Positions 44,296 through 52,649 of a stretch of 64,000 bases of DNA are shown here, piece by piece; position 1 is the first letter of the stretch; the number at the start of each line of letters is the position of its first letter. The stretch is taken from NCBI GenBank assembly GCA_963815125.1, contig CAWFFM010000002.1, positions 1,798,001 through 1,862,000 on the forward strand. Reading direction: 5' to 3'. The stretch is from Actinocatenispora sp963815125 (GTDB lineage Bacteria; Actinomycetota; Actinomycetes; Mycobacteriales; Micromonosporaceae). A program made the position numbers and the translations under genes. A model generated the notes under the pieces. That model worked only from the letters and a program-made list of their open reading frames with translations, did no database searches and was not told the origin of the DNA.

Positions 44296-44442
44296 ATGAC
44301 CACTCCTTCATACTCACCCGACGACAACCGAGCATCGAATCGAGGAAGAGTGTCCGTAATCAGCCCTAGCGATCCAGATTTTCGCGTGTGTCGGATCGAA
44401 TTCGATACTCTGCTTGAGATTCAGCGCGAGGCAGAAATTTGA
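44296..44442 (+). CDS. Small ORF, doubtful
   Basis: 48 codons from ATG 44296 to TGA 44440-44442 (MTTPSYSPDDNRASNRGRVS, then VISPSDPDFRVCRIEF). No ribosome-binding site and no known match. Three bases later a TTG begins the next small ORF, so this could be an earlier part of a frameshifted gene. Confidence 0.25.
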   Translation: MTTPSYSPDDNRASNRGRVSVISPSDPDFRVCRIEFDTLLEIQREAEI

Positions 44443-44445
44443 AGC

Positions 44446-44739
44446 TTGTCGAGTCGATGGACTTCGGTGGAGGCGTTGCGTAGCCAGGTCGCCGAGAGAG
44501 CTGTGCTGCTCCGGTCGTTCATGCGGGAGGAGCGCGGCGGCGCCCTGCGCGCCTACAGATGCCTTGTCCTCTTCTCAGGCGCCGACGGAGACGGAGCCGG
44601 CGGGGTCACCACTCTCGATCTTGATCCAGCACGGTTCGAATCGCTGGAAAGGCTCGATCGGCACCGAGATGTCGGAGAGGCCTTCGCCCGCGTGTTCGGG
44701 CTGGCTACCGGAGGGATCTCGATGATGTCGAAAGGGTAG
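44446..44739 (+). CDS. Small hypothetical protein
   Basis: 97 residues from TTG 44446 (MSSRWTSVEALRSQVAERAV, then FMREERGGALRAYRCLVLFS, TTLDLDPARFESLERLDRH). No recognised family. The start is uncertain; a good Shine-Dalgarno sequence is not evident. Ends 45 bases before the second palindromic repeat. Confidence 0.4.
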   Translation: MSSRWTSVEALRSQVAERAVLLRSFMREERGGALRAYRCLVLFSGADGDGAGGVTTLDLDPARFESLERLDRHRDVGEAFARVFGLATGGISMMSKG

Positions 44740-44783
44740 CCCTGCCACTGACATCTGGTGTTGCCGCCCGAGAAAGGCTATAG

Positions 44784-44827
44784 GTTTGTGGGTTTGTGGT
44801 CGCTATAGCGACCACAAACCCACAAAC
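44784..44827. repeat. Palindromic REP-like repeat, copy 2
   Basis: GTTTGTGGGTTTGTGG then GTCGCT (44784-44804) is the exact inverse of 44807-44827 around a TA centre. The following bases CCCACAAACTCTCCCAAGAT CGG match the right flank of copy 1. It lies just outside the acyl-CoA dehydrogenase gene end. Together the two copies bracket the low-GC island. Confidence 0.8.
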
Positions 44828-44863
44828 TCTCCCAAGATCGGCCCGGCGCGCGGCAGTCCCGGG

Positions 44864-46081
44864 TCAGCGGGAGGAGAGGCGGCGGCCGGTGATGGCGCGG
44901 GAGACGACGAGGCGCTGGATCTCCGAGGTGCCCTCGAAGATGGTGTAGATCTTGGCGTCCCGGTGCATCCGTTCGACCGGGTGTTCCCGGCTGTAGCCGG
45001 CGCCGCCCAGCAACTGGATGGCCCGCTCGGTCACCCAGACCGCGACCTCGCCGGCCTTCAGCTTCGACATCGAGCCCTCGGCCGCCTCGAACGGCTTGCC
45101 GTTGCGTCCCATCCACGCCGCGCGCCACACCAGCAGCCGGGCGCAGTCGATCTCGGTACGCATGTCGGCCAGGGTGAACGCCACCGCCTGGTTGTCCACC
45201 AGCGGCTTACCGAACTGCTCGCGGGTGCCGGTGTATTCCAGCGCGTACTCGTACGCCGCGCGCGCGATGCCGATGGCCTGCGCGCCGACGGTGGGCCGGC
45301 TCAGCTCGAACGTGCCCAGCGCGGCGTGTCCCCTGCTGCCACTGGACTCCTTGGCCTTCGCCAGCCGCTCGTCCAGCTTGTCCTTGCCGCCGAGCAGGCA
45401 GCGACCCGGCACCCGTACGTCGTCGAAGAACACGTCGGCGGTGTGCGAGGCGTGCAGGCCGTGCTTGCGGATCTTGCGGTTGGACACCACGCCGTCGGTG
45501 CCGGGCGGTACCACGAACGCGGCCTGACCGCGGGTACCGAGCGACGGTTCGACGGAGGCGACGACGACGTGCACGTTGGCGATGCCGCCGTTGGTGATCC
45601 ATGCCTTCTGGCCGTTGAGTACCCACTCGTCGGTGGCTTCGTCGTAGCGGGCCCGGGTACGCATCGCGGCGACGTCGGAGCCGGCCTCGGGTTCGGAGAC
45701 GCAGAACGCGGCGACCTTCGGGTCGTCGGCCTCGCCGAAGCATTCCGGTACCCATTCGGCCAACTGGTCGGGGGTGCCGGCGGAGAAGATGCCGGCCACG
45801 GCGAGGGTGGTACCGAAGATGGCCATGCCGATCCCGCCGTCACCCCAGAACAGTTCCTCGTTGGCGATCGGCAGCGACAGGCCGGCCGGGTCGGCCCACA
45901 GTTCGGCGAGGGTCTCGAACCCGTACAGGCCGATCTTGGCGGCCTCGCCGATGATCGGCCACGGGGTCTCCTCGCGCTCGTCCCATTCGGCGGCGGCGGG
46001 GCGTACTACGTCGGCGGCGAAGCCGTGTACCCAGTCGCGCAGTTCCCGCTGTTCCTCGGACAGTTCCATGCTGAAGCTCAT
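44864..46081 (-). CDS. Acyl-CoA dehydrogenase (FadE family)
   Basis: 405 residues. FAD-dependent first step of fatty acyl-CoA beta-oxidation. Motifs: FCVSEPEAGSDVAAMRTRAR (FAD/substrate binding, about 126-147), VLNGQKAWITNGG (about 153-165), and the C-terminal YTIFEGTSEIQRLVVSRAI with the conserved Glu/Gly region. ATG 46081 or GTG 46087 (overlaps the upstream SCP2 stop). Cotranscribed with the SCP2 gene. In Mycobacterium the FadE5/HtdX/FabG4/FadA2 neighbourhood is similar. Confidence 0.9.
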   Translation of the reverse strand: MSFSMELSEEQRELRDWVHGFAADVVRPAAAEWDEREETPWPIIGEAAKIGLYGFETLAELWADPAGLSLPIANEELFWGDGGIGMAIFGTTLAVAGIFSAGTPDQLAEWVPECFGEADDPKVAAFCVSEPEAGSDVAAMRTRARYDEATDEWVLNGQKAWITNGGIANVHVVVASVEPSLGTRGQAAFVVPPGTDGVVSNRKIRKHGLHASHTADVFFDDVRVPGRCLLGGKDKLDERLAKAKESSGSRGHAALGTFELSRPTVGAQAIGIARAAYEYALEYTGTREQFGKPLVDNQAVAFTLADMRTEIDCARLLVWRAAWMGRNGKPFEAAEGSMSKLKAGEVAVWVTERAIQLLGGAGYSREHPVERMHRDAKIYTIFEGTSEIQRLVVSRAITGRRLSSR

Positions 46082-46083
46082 CG

Positions 46084-46539
46084 TCACGCCTTCGGGATGT
46101 CGAAGTAGCTGGTCAGGCCGGCGCCGAGGGCGAGGTCACCGGCGAGTTTCAGCTTGCGGGTCATGAACAGGGCCGGTCCGGAGGCGTTGCCGGAGACCAG
46201 TTTGAGGAAGCTGACGGCATCCGTGGTGATGGTCAGCCGAGGCTCGGCATCGCCGGGTTCGCGGATGGTGCAGGTGCCGTTGTCGATGAGCTGTTCGTAG
46301 CTGTCACGGTGCTCGGGCTCGTCCACGATGTGCCAGCGGATCAGGGCGGACAGCGGGCCGGCGCGTTCGACGCGCAGCCGGCTGGACATCCGCGCGAACA
46401 CCTCGTCGAGTACGTCCCGGCGCAGCGGCCCGTTCATCGCGTCGGCGAGTTCGCGCCGCGGGGTCTGTTTGACCAGCCGGGCGAACTCCACCGGCTCCAT
46501 CGCGCCGAAGTCCAGTGAGGCCAGGTCGAGTTCCGCCAT
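46084..46539 (-). CDS. SCP2 sterol-transfer family protein
   Basis: 151 residues, single SCP2 fold. The LIRWHIVDEPEHRDSYEQLI segment, then PGDAEPRLTITTDAVSFLKL, and SGNASGPALFMTRKLKLAGD are typical. SCP2 proteins carry acyl-CoA or sterol-type lipids to enzymes. ATG 46539 has AAGGAG just upstream. Four-base overlap with the acyl-CoA dehydrogenase gene (GTGA). Starts within 10 bases of the tandem TetR-type operators. Confidence 0.85.
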   Translation of the reverse strand: MAELDLASLDFGAMEPVEFARLVKQTPRRELADAMNGPLRRDVLDEVFARMSSRLRVERAGPLSALIRWHIVDEPEHRDSYEQLIDNGTCTIREPGDAEPRLTITTDAVSFLKLVSGNASGPALFMTRKLKLAGDLALGAGLTSYFDIPKA

Positions 46540-46548
46540 CACACGCTC

Positions 46549-46580
46549 CTTACTCTGGAGTAACCCTACTTCGGAGTAAG
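46549..46580. promoter_or_regulatory. Tandem TetR-type operators between SCP2 and TetR genes
   Basis: Two adjoining 16-bp sites of the form CTTACT-N4-AGTAAG: CTTACTCTGGAGTAAC (46549-46564) and CCTACTTCGGAGTAAG (46565-46580). They lie between divergent starts (46539 and 46611). The same tandem pair, including the 16-bp period, recurs at 49476-49507, so one regulator likely binds both. Confidence 0.75.
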
Positions 46581-46610
46581 GTTACTGGTTGGCCCGGTAG
46601 AGTGGCAACC

Positions 46611-47357
46611 GTGGCAGCGCAGGCACGACGACAGACGAGCACCGCCAAGCCGAAACGCCTGCCCCGCGCCGTACGCGAACAGCAGATGATGGACGCCGCC
46701 GTCGCGATCTTCGCCGAGCAGGGCTATCACGCCGCCTCGATGGACGACGTAGCCGACCGCGCCGGCATCTCCAAGCCGATGCTCTACCTCTACCTCGGCA
46801 GCAAGGAGGAACTCTTCCTCGCCTGCATCCGGCGCGAAGCCGCCCGGGTGCTCGCCGCGGTCACCTCCGCCCTCGACCCGGAACTGCCTCCCGACCAGCA
46901 GCTCTGGCACGGGCTGCGCGCCTTCTACGCGGTGGTGGCCGAGCACCGGGACGCCTGGACGGTGCTGCACCAGCAGGCCCCGGCGCACGGTGACCCGTTC
47001 GCCGCAGAGGTCGCCACGTTGCGTACCGCGATCGTGGCGTTCGTCGCCGACCTGATCCGTCGCGCCGTCGCCGAACGCCGTCCCGACGCCACGACACCTC
47101 GACGCGGGCCCCGCGCGCAGCGGCTCGAGGAGGAGGTGTCCGCGCTGGCACACGCCCTGGTCGGATCGTGCGAGGCGCTCGCCGACTGGGCGGTCACCCG
47201 GCCCGGCGAGGACGCCGAGGTGACCAGCGCCCGGCTGATGAACTTCGCCTGGATGGGCCTGGACAATCTGATGCACGGCAGCCGCTGGCAGGACCCGGCG
47301 CTCAGCCCGGCGCGAACGTCCCGCTCACCAGCACGCGCCCGTCGCGCGGCGCGCTGA
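46611..47357 (+). CDS. TetR-family regulator of the acyl-CoA gene block
   Basis: 248 residues. HTH: REQQMMDAAVAIFAEQGYHA ASMDDVADRAGISKPMLYLYLG as two pieces (about 20-62). C-terminal helical ligand domain. GTG 46611 follows an apparently leaderless region with the tandem operators directly upstream; no Shine-Dalgarno sequence is seen. Autoregulation and control of the SCP2/acyl-CoA dehydrogenase unit, and by shared operators the reductase/thiolase units, is inferred. The 3' end overlaps the convergent MaoC gene by 56 nt. Confidence 0.85.
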   Translation: MAAQARRQTSTAKPKRLPRAVREQQMMDAAVAIFAEQGYHAASMDDVADRAGISKPMLYLYLGSKEELFLACIRREAARVLAAVTSALDPELPPDQQLWHGLRAFYAVVAEHRDAWTVLHQQAPAHGDPFAAEVATLRTAIVAFVADLIRRAVAERRPDATTPRRGPRAQRLEEEVSALAHALVGSCEALADWAVTRPGEDAEVTSARLMNFAWMGLDNLMHGSRWQDPALSPARTSRSPARARRAAR

Positions 47358-48147
47358 CCGCGAACTCCCATCCGGTCTCACCCAGCCGCGCACCGAACCC
47401 GACCCGCGAGGGCAGCGGCACCGGCCGGGTGAACCGCACCGCCATCCGGTACGCCGCGGGCAGCCGGCCACCCAGCACGGCCAGGCAGCGGGCCGCGCTC
47501 CACATACCGTGCACGATCGGCGTGCGGTAGCCGAACAACCGCGCAGTGGGGCGGGACAGGTGGATCGGGTTGCGGTCCCCGGACACCGCGGCGTAGCGGC
47601 GCCCCAGCCCTGCCGGCAGGATCCAGGACATCTCCGCCGGCGGTGGGTCTTCGGCGACCTCCGACGATTCCGTACGCGCGGATGCGGGCGCCGGGCCACG
47701 ACGCAGGAAGGTGGCCGCGGCGGTCAGTACCGGCTCGCCCCCCACCGCCACCCGGGTCAGCAGGTCGACCGTACGGCCGCGCCGGTGGCCGGCCAGCGCT
47801 CCGGCACTCACCCGCAGCGTCAACGGCTCATCCGATCCGATCGGGCGCAACTGGTGGACGCTGTTGCGGATGTGCACCAGCCCGGGCAGGGCGAACGGGA
47901 ACCCCGGGTCGCCCATCAACCGCAGGCTCAGCGGGAACGCCAGTACCTGCAGATAGGTGGCCGGCAACAGGTCGCTGTCGGGGAACCCGCACACCTGCCG
48001 GTAGCGGGCCAGGTGCGCGGGGCGTACCGCGAGGTCGGGCAGTAGCAGTTCGCGGTCGGGCACCTCCAGGATGCGGCGGCGCGGCAGTAGCGCCGCCACG
48101 TAACCGCGCAGCAGGCCGGGCCGGCGGGTGTAGCGCACGGTACTCAT
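47302..48147 (-). CDS. MaoC-type hydratase (HtdX-like)
   Basis: 281 residues. N-terminal hot-dog domain (about 30-130: LLPATYLQVLAFPLSLRLM and VHQLRPIGSDEPLTLRV) and a C-terminal MaoC domain with YAAVSGDRNPIHLS (about 187-200; catalytic Asp/His) and FGYRTPIVHGMWSAARCLAV. Hydrates trans-enoyl thioesters in beta-oxidation or reduces the reverse. Start ATG 48147 overlaps the reductase stop by one base (TGATG). Downstream member of the FabG4-like operon, as in mycobacterial htdX-fabG4. Confidence 0.85.
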   Translation of the reverse strand: MSTVRYTRRPGLLRGYVAALLPRRRILEVPDRELLLPDLAVRPAHLARYRQVCGFPDSDLLPATYLQVLAFPLSLRLMGDPGFPFALPGLVHIRNSVHQLRPIGSDEPLTLRVSAGALAGHRRGRTVDLLTRVAVGGEPVLTAAATFLRRGPAPASARTESSEVAEDPPPAEMSWILPAGLGRRYAAVSGDRNPIHLSRPTARLFGYRTPIVHGMWSAARCLAVLGGRLPAAYRMAVRFTRPVPLPSRVGFGARLGETGWEFAVSAPRDGRVLVSGTFAPG

Positions 48148-49466
48148 CAGGCACCCGGCAGGCTCTGGCCGCAGACCCGTACGACCTGGCCGGTGATGCC
48201 GCCGGAGCCCGGCTGGGCCAGCCACGCCACCGTCTCCGCCACATCGACCGGCAGGCCGCCCTGGGCCAGGCTGTTGAGCCGCCGGCCGAAGGCCCGTACG
48301 GTCGCCGGCATGCTGGCCGTCATCCGGGTCTCGATGAACCCGGGCGCCACCGCGTTGAGCGTCACGTCCCGACCGGCCAGTTCCGGCGCGAACGCCTCGA
48401 CCAGTCCGATCACGCCGGCCTTGCTGGTCGCGTAGTTGGTCTGGCCGGCCGCACCGGCGATGCCGTTGAGTGAGGACAGGCAGACCACCCGAGCGCCGCT
48501 GTTGAGTACGCCGTCGTCGTAGAGCCGCCGGGTCAGCGCGTACGGCGCGGCCAGGTTGACCGTCAGTACGGTGTCCCACTCCGCTGCGCTCATCTTTGCC
48601 AGGGTACGGTCCCGCAGCACCCCGGCGTTGTGTACCAGCACGTCCAGTCCGTCCACCCGGGCGGCGGCCCGGCCGATCGTCGCGGCGGCGTCGTCTGCGG
48701 TGATGTCCAGTTGCAGGGCGGTACCGCCGATCCGGTTCGCCAGCGCGGACAGTGCCTCGCCCTGTCCCGGTACGTCGAGGCAGATCACCCGGGCGCCGTC
48801 GCGGGCCAGGGTCTCGGCGATCGCGGCACCGATCCCCTGCGCCGCGCCGGTGACCAGGGCACTGCGCCCGGCCAGCGGCGGTTCGGCGTCGGTCGTGGCG
48901 GTTGCGTCCTCCGGTGCCGGACCGACGTCGATCACCTGACCGGACACGTACGCCGATCGGCCGGACAGCAGGAAGCGCAGCGTGGAGCCGAGTGCGGCGT
49001 CGGGCGCGGCCCGTACCAGCTGGACGGTGCGGCCCTGGCCGATCTCCTTGCCCAGCGAGCGGACGAACCCGGTGAGCGCCCGCTGCGCGACCCCCGACTC
49101 GGGGTCACCAGCACCCTCGGGTCGGCCCAGCAGCACCACCCGACCACCCGATCCGACGCTACGCACCAACGGGGCGAAGAACTCGTGCAGCGCGCGCAGC
49201 CCGGCCACGTCGGTGATGCCGGTGGCGTCGTAGACCAGTGCGGCCGGCTCCGGATGCGCCTCCACCGGCTCGGCGCCGGCTTCGGTCAGCAGCGCGCGTA
49301 CCGCGCTCAGCAGTTGGCCCTGGGTCGGGGCGAGCACGACCGGTCCGCGCACCGGCGGGTCGTCGGGGCGGTGCCGACGCAGCGGTACGGGCCGGGGCAG
49401 GCCGAGCTGGCGGGCCAGGGTGCGGCCGGGACCGGAGGAAACGAAACGCTGGTACCGATCAGCCAT
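48147..49466 (-). CDS. fabG4: FabG4-like 3-oxoacyl reductase with N-terminal flavodoxin-like domain
   Basis: 439 residues. The N-terminal ~200 residues form a non-catalytic Rossmann-like domain; the SDR domain starts with ALVTGAAQGIGAAIAE (about 215-230), then NAG, with Ser-Tyr-Lys in SSLNGIAGAAGQTNYATSKA. This double-domain architecture is the hallmark of high-molecular-weight FabG (FabG4). ATG 49466 chosen. Translated with the MaoC gene. It faces the thiolase, with the tandem operators in between. Confidence 0.9.
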   Translation of the reverse strand: MADRYQRFVSSGPGRTLARQLGLPRPVPLRRHRPDDPPVRGPVVLAPTQGQLLSAVRALLTEAGAEPVEAHPEPAALVYDATGITDVAGLRALHEFFAPLVRSVGSGGRVVLLGRPEGAGDPESGVAQRALTGFVRSLGKEIGQGRTVQLVRAAPDAALGSTLRFLLSGRSAYVSGQVIDVGPAPEDATATTDAEPPLAGRSALVTGAAQGIGAAIAETLARDGARVICLDVPGQGEALSALANRIGGTALQLDITADDAAATIGRAAARVDGLDVLVHNAGVLRDRTLAKMSAAEWDTVLTVNLAAPYALTRRLYDDGVLNSGARVVCLSSLNGIAGAAGQTNYATSKAGVIGLVEAFAPELAGRDVTLNAVAPGFIETRMTASMPATVRAFGRRLNSLAQGGLPVDVAETVAWLAQPGSGGITGQVVRVCGQSLPGA

Positions 49467-49475
49467 ACGCCTATC

Positions 49476-49507
49476 CTTACTTGCGAGTAAGTCTACCCGC
49501 AAGTATG
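49476..49507. promoter_or_regulatory. Tandem TetR-type operators between FabG4-like and thiolase genes
   Basis: A perfect site CTTACTTGCGAGTAAG (49476-49491) abuts a degenerate one, TCTACCCGCAAGTATG (49492-49507), with the same 16-bp period as at 46549-46580. They overlap or sit next to both starts (49466 and 49505). Confidence 0.75.
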
Positions 49508-50812
49508 GTCTGGTTCGTGAAGGTCGGCGTACTCGGCGGCAACCGGATCCCGTTCGCCCGCGCGAACGGGCCCTACGCCACCGCTTCCAATTCCGACATG
49601 CTGACCGCCGCGCTCGACGGGCTGGTCAGCCGGTACGGACTGGCCGGGCAACGGCTCGACGAGGTGGCCGGCGGCGCCGTACTCAAACACAGCCGCGACT
49701 TCAACCTCACCCGCGAGTGCGTACTGGGCAGCGGACTGGACCCGCGCACCCCCGCCTACGACCTGCAACGCGCCTGCACGACCAGCCTGGAAGCCGCCGT
49801 ACAGGTGGCCAACAAGATCGAACTCGGTCAGCTGGGCGCCGGCATCGCCTGCGGGGTGGACACCGCCAGCGACGTACCGATCGGGGTGAACGAGGGCCTG
49901 CGTAGCGTGCTGCTGCGGGCCAACCGCAGCCGCGGGATGTGGGGGCGGGTACGCGCGTTCGGCGGCCTGCGGCCCGGCCAGATCGTGCCGGAGATCCCGC
50001 GCAACGCCGAACCCCGCACCGGGCTGTCCATGGGCGAGCACGCCGCGCGGACCGCCGCGCACTGGCAGATCAGCCGGGCCGAGCAGGACGCGCTGACCGT
50101 GGCCAGCCACCGCAACCTGGCCGCGGCGTACGAGCGGGGCCTGTTCGACACCCTGGTCACGCCCTACCGGGGGCTGACCCGCGACGCGAACCTGCGGCCG
50201 GATTCCACAGTGGAATCGCTGGCCCGGCTGCGTACGGTGTTCGGCAGCGACACCATGACCGCCGGCAACTCCACCCCGCTCACCGACGGCGCCGCCGCGG
50301 TGCTGCTGGCCAACGACGAGTGGGCGCGCGAGCACCGGCTTCCGGTGCTGGCGTACCTGACCGACGCGCAATCCGCCGCGGTCGACTTCGTCGACGGTGA
50401 CGACGGGCTGCTCAGCGCCCCGGTGTACGCGGTGCCCCGGCTGCTGGCCCGTAACGGCCTGACCCTGGCCGACTTCGATCTGGTCGAGATACACGAGGCG
50501 TTCGCCTCGCAGGTGCTCGCCACCCTGGCCGCCTGGCGGGATCCGCAGTTCTGTGCCGAACGGCTGGGACTGGACGGGCCGCTGGGCGGCATCGAACCGG
50601 ACCGGCTCAACGTGGCCGGGTCGTCGCTGGCGACCGGGCATCCGTTCGCCGCGACCGGCGCCCGCATCCTCGCCACCGCGGCCACCCTGCTGCACCAGCG
50701 CGGTGCCCGCCGTGCCCTGATCTCGGTATGTGCCGCAGGCGGTCAGGGCGTGGTCGCCATCCTGGAGAACCCTGCGGCTGAACGGAGTCCGGCGGAGTCC
50801 GCCGACAGCTGA
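49505..50812 (+). CDS. Acetyl-CoA acyltransferase / thiolase (FadA2-like)
   Basis: 435 residues. Catalytic nucleophile in RACTTSLEAAVQ (about 92-103), EIHEAFASQVLATL (about 328-341), GSSLATGHPFAATGARI with the catalytic His (about 376-392) and CAAGGQG (C-terminal Cys). Performs the thiolytic last step of beta-oxidation or the reverse. ATG 49505 or GTG 49517; both possible because the operator overlaps 49505 and the message may be leaderless. Followed 15 bases later by the acyl-CoA ligase gene. Confidence 0.9.
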   Translation: MVWFVKVGVLGGNRIPFARANGPYATASNSDMLTAALDGLVSRYGLAGQRLDEVAGGAVLKHSRDFNLTRECVLGSGLDPRTPAYDLQRACTTSLEAAVQVANKIELGQLGAGIACGVDTASDVPIGVNEGLRSVLLRANRSRGMWGRVRAFGGLRPGQIVPEIPRNAEPRTGLSMGEHAARTAAHWQISRAEQDALTVASHRNLAAAYERGLFDTLVTPYRGLTRDANLRPDSTVESLARLRTVFGSDTMTAGNSTPLTDGAAAVLLANDEWAREHRLPVLAYLTDAQSAAVDFVDGDDGLLSAPVYAVPRLLARNGLTLADFDLVEIHEAFASQVLATLAAWRDPQFCAERLGLDGPLGGIEPDRLNVAGSSLATGHPFAATGARILATAATLLHQRGARRALISVCAAGGQGVVAILENPAAERSPAESADS

Positions 50813-50827
50813 CCTACGGGAGGGCGT

Positions 50828-52630
50828 GTGCCCGAGCAGAGCAGCCCGGCGCTGGTCGCGCCGCCGGAGCACGGTGGCCTGGCCGACAGCCTGTACACCA
50901 GCGCCGCCGAGCACCCGCAGGCGCTGCTCTACCGGCGGCGTACCGGCTCGGGCTGGCGGCCGGTCACCGCCGCGCAGTTCGCCGAACAGGTCGCGCGGGT
51001 CGCCCGGGGACTGCTCGGCAGCGGGGTCGCGCCCGGTGACCGGATCGGCCTGATGTCACGCAACCGGTACGAGTGGGCGGTACTGGACTACGCGATCTGG
51101 AGCGTCGGCGCGGTGTCGGTGCCGCTGTATCCGACCGCGTCGGCCGGGCAGATCGGCTGGATCCTGCGCGACAGCGGCGCGGTCGGCTGCGTGACCGAGA
51201 CCGCCGAGCACACCGCCCGGCTGGACTCCGTGGCCGACTCTCTGCCGGAGCTGACGCGGCGCTGGGAACTGGACTCCGACGCGATCGGGCAACTGGTCGC
51301 GGCCGGCGCCGAGGTGACCGACGCGATGGTGGATCTGCGCCGCGCCGCGGTCACCCCGCAGGATCCGGCGACCATCGTCTACACCTCCGGCACCACCGGC
51401 CGGCCCAAGGGCTGCGTACTGAGCCACGCCAACTTCGCCGCAGAGGCCGACAACGCCATCGAACTGCTCTACCCGGTGTTCCGCGCGGTGGTACGGCACC
51501 CGGCGAGCACCGTACTGTTCCTGCCGCTGGCCCACGTGTTCGGCCGGCTGGTACAGGTGGCGTGCCTGCGCGCGGAGGTGTGCGTGGCGCACGCGCCGAG
51601 CGTACGGCCCGACGACCTGCTGCCCGACCTGACCGCGCTGCGACCCACGTTCCTGCTGGCCGTGCCGTACGTGTTCGAGAAGGTCTTCCACACCGCACGC
51701 GCCACCGCGGCGCGGATGGGTCGGGTCTCCTCGTTCGACCGGGCGGTGCGTATCGCCGGCCGCTACGCCGAGGGGCTGGAACGCGCCGCGCACGGTGGCG
51801 CCGGTCCCGGGCTGCGGTTGCGGGCCGCGCACGCGCTGTACGACCTGCTGGTGTACCGGCGGATCCGGGCCGCGCTGGGCGGTCGGGTCCGGTACGCGAT
51901 CAGCGGCGGCGCGATGCTGGGCCGGCGGCTGGCGCTGTTCTTCGCCGGTGCCGGCATCATCATCTACGAGGGCTACGGGCTGACCGAGACGACCGCAGCC
52001 GCCACGGTGAACCCGCCGCTGCGTCCCCGGTTCGGCACCGTGGGTCTGCCGCTGCCCGGCACGTCGGTACGCATCGGCGACGACGGCGAGGTACTGGTGC
52101 GCGGCCCGCACGTGTTCGCCCGGTACTGGAACCAGGAGGCCGGTGCGGACGACTGGCTTCCGACCGGGGATGTGGGGCAGCTGGACGACGACGGCTACCT
52201 GACCATCACCGGGCGCAGCAAGGACCTGATCGTCACCAACGGCGGCAAGAACGTCGCGCCCGGCCCGCTGGAGGACGCCGTACGGGCCGAGCCGCTGGTC
52301 AGCCAGTGCCTGGTGGTCGGCGATAACCGGCCGTACGTGGCGGCGCTGGTCACCGTGGACCCCGAGGAGCTGGCCCGGCGACGCGAGGCGGACCCGGAGT
52401 TCTCCGACGGGACGCTGCGCTCGATCGTGCAGCAGGCGGTGGACCGGGCCAACGCGCAGGTGTCCCGGGCCGAGTCGATCCGCCGGTTCCGGCTGTTGGA
52501 CGGCGATTTCACCGAGGACAACGGGATGCTCACGCCGTCGTTGAAGATGCGCCGGCAGCAGATCGTCGAGGTCTTCCGTACCGAGATCGAACGGCTCTAC
52601 ACTCCAGTACCCACATCCGTGCCCCGCTGA
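50828..52630 (+). CDS. Long-chain fatty acid-CoA ligase (FadD15-like)
   Basis: 600 residues of the AMP-forming acyl-CoA synthetase family. ATP-binding YTSGTTGRPKGCVLSHANF (about 179-197), YEGYGLTETTAAATVNPPL (A5-like, about 380-398), TGDVGQLDDDGYLTITGRSK (about 447-466) and the C-terminal NGGKN. Activates free fatty acids for the enzymes in this block. GTG start with GGGAGGG upstream. The Mce gene starts 19 bases after the stop, so transcription probably continues into it. Confidence 0.9.
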   Translation: MPEQSSPALVAPPEHGGLADSLYTSAAEHPQALLYRRRTGSGWRPVTAAQFAEQVARVARGLLGSGVAPGDRIGLMSRNRYEWAVLDYAIWSVGAVSVPLYPTASAGQIGWILRDSGAVGCVTETAEHTARLDSVADSLPELTRRWELDSDAIGQLVAAGAEVTDAMVDLRRAAVTPQDPATIVYTSGTTGRPKGCVLSHANFAAEADNAIELLYPVFRAVVRHPASTVLFLPLAHVFGRLVQVACLRAEVCVAHAPSVRPDDLLPDLTALRPTFLLAVPYVFEKVFHTARATAARMGRVSSFDRAVRIAGRYAEGLERAAHGGAGPGLRLRAAHALYDLLVYRRIRAALGGRVRYAISGGAMLGRRLALFFAGAGIIIYEGYGLTETTAAATVNPPLRPRFGTVGLPLPGTSVRIGDDGEVLVRGPHVFARYWNQEAGADDWLPTGDVGQLDDDGYLTITGRSKDLIVTNGGKNVAPGPLEDAVRAEPLVSQCLVVGDNRPYVAALVTVDPEELARRREADPEFSDGTLRSIVQQAVDRANAQVSRAESIRRFRLLDGDFTEDNGMLTPSLKMRRQQIVEVFRTEIERLYTPVPTSVPR

Positions 52631-52649
52631 GCGCAGGAGGCGGTCCACA

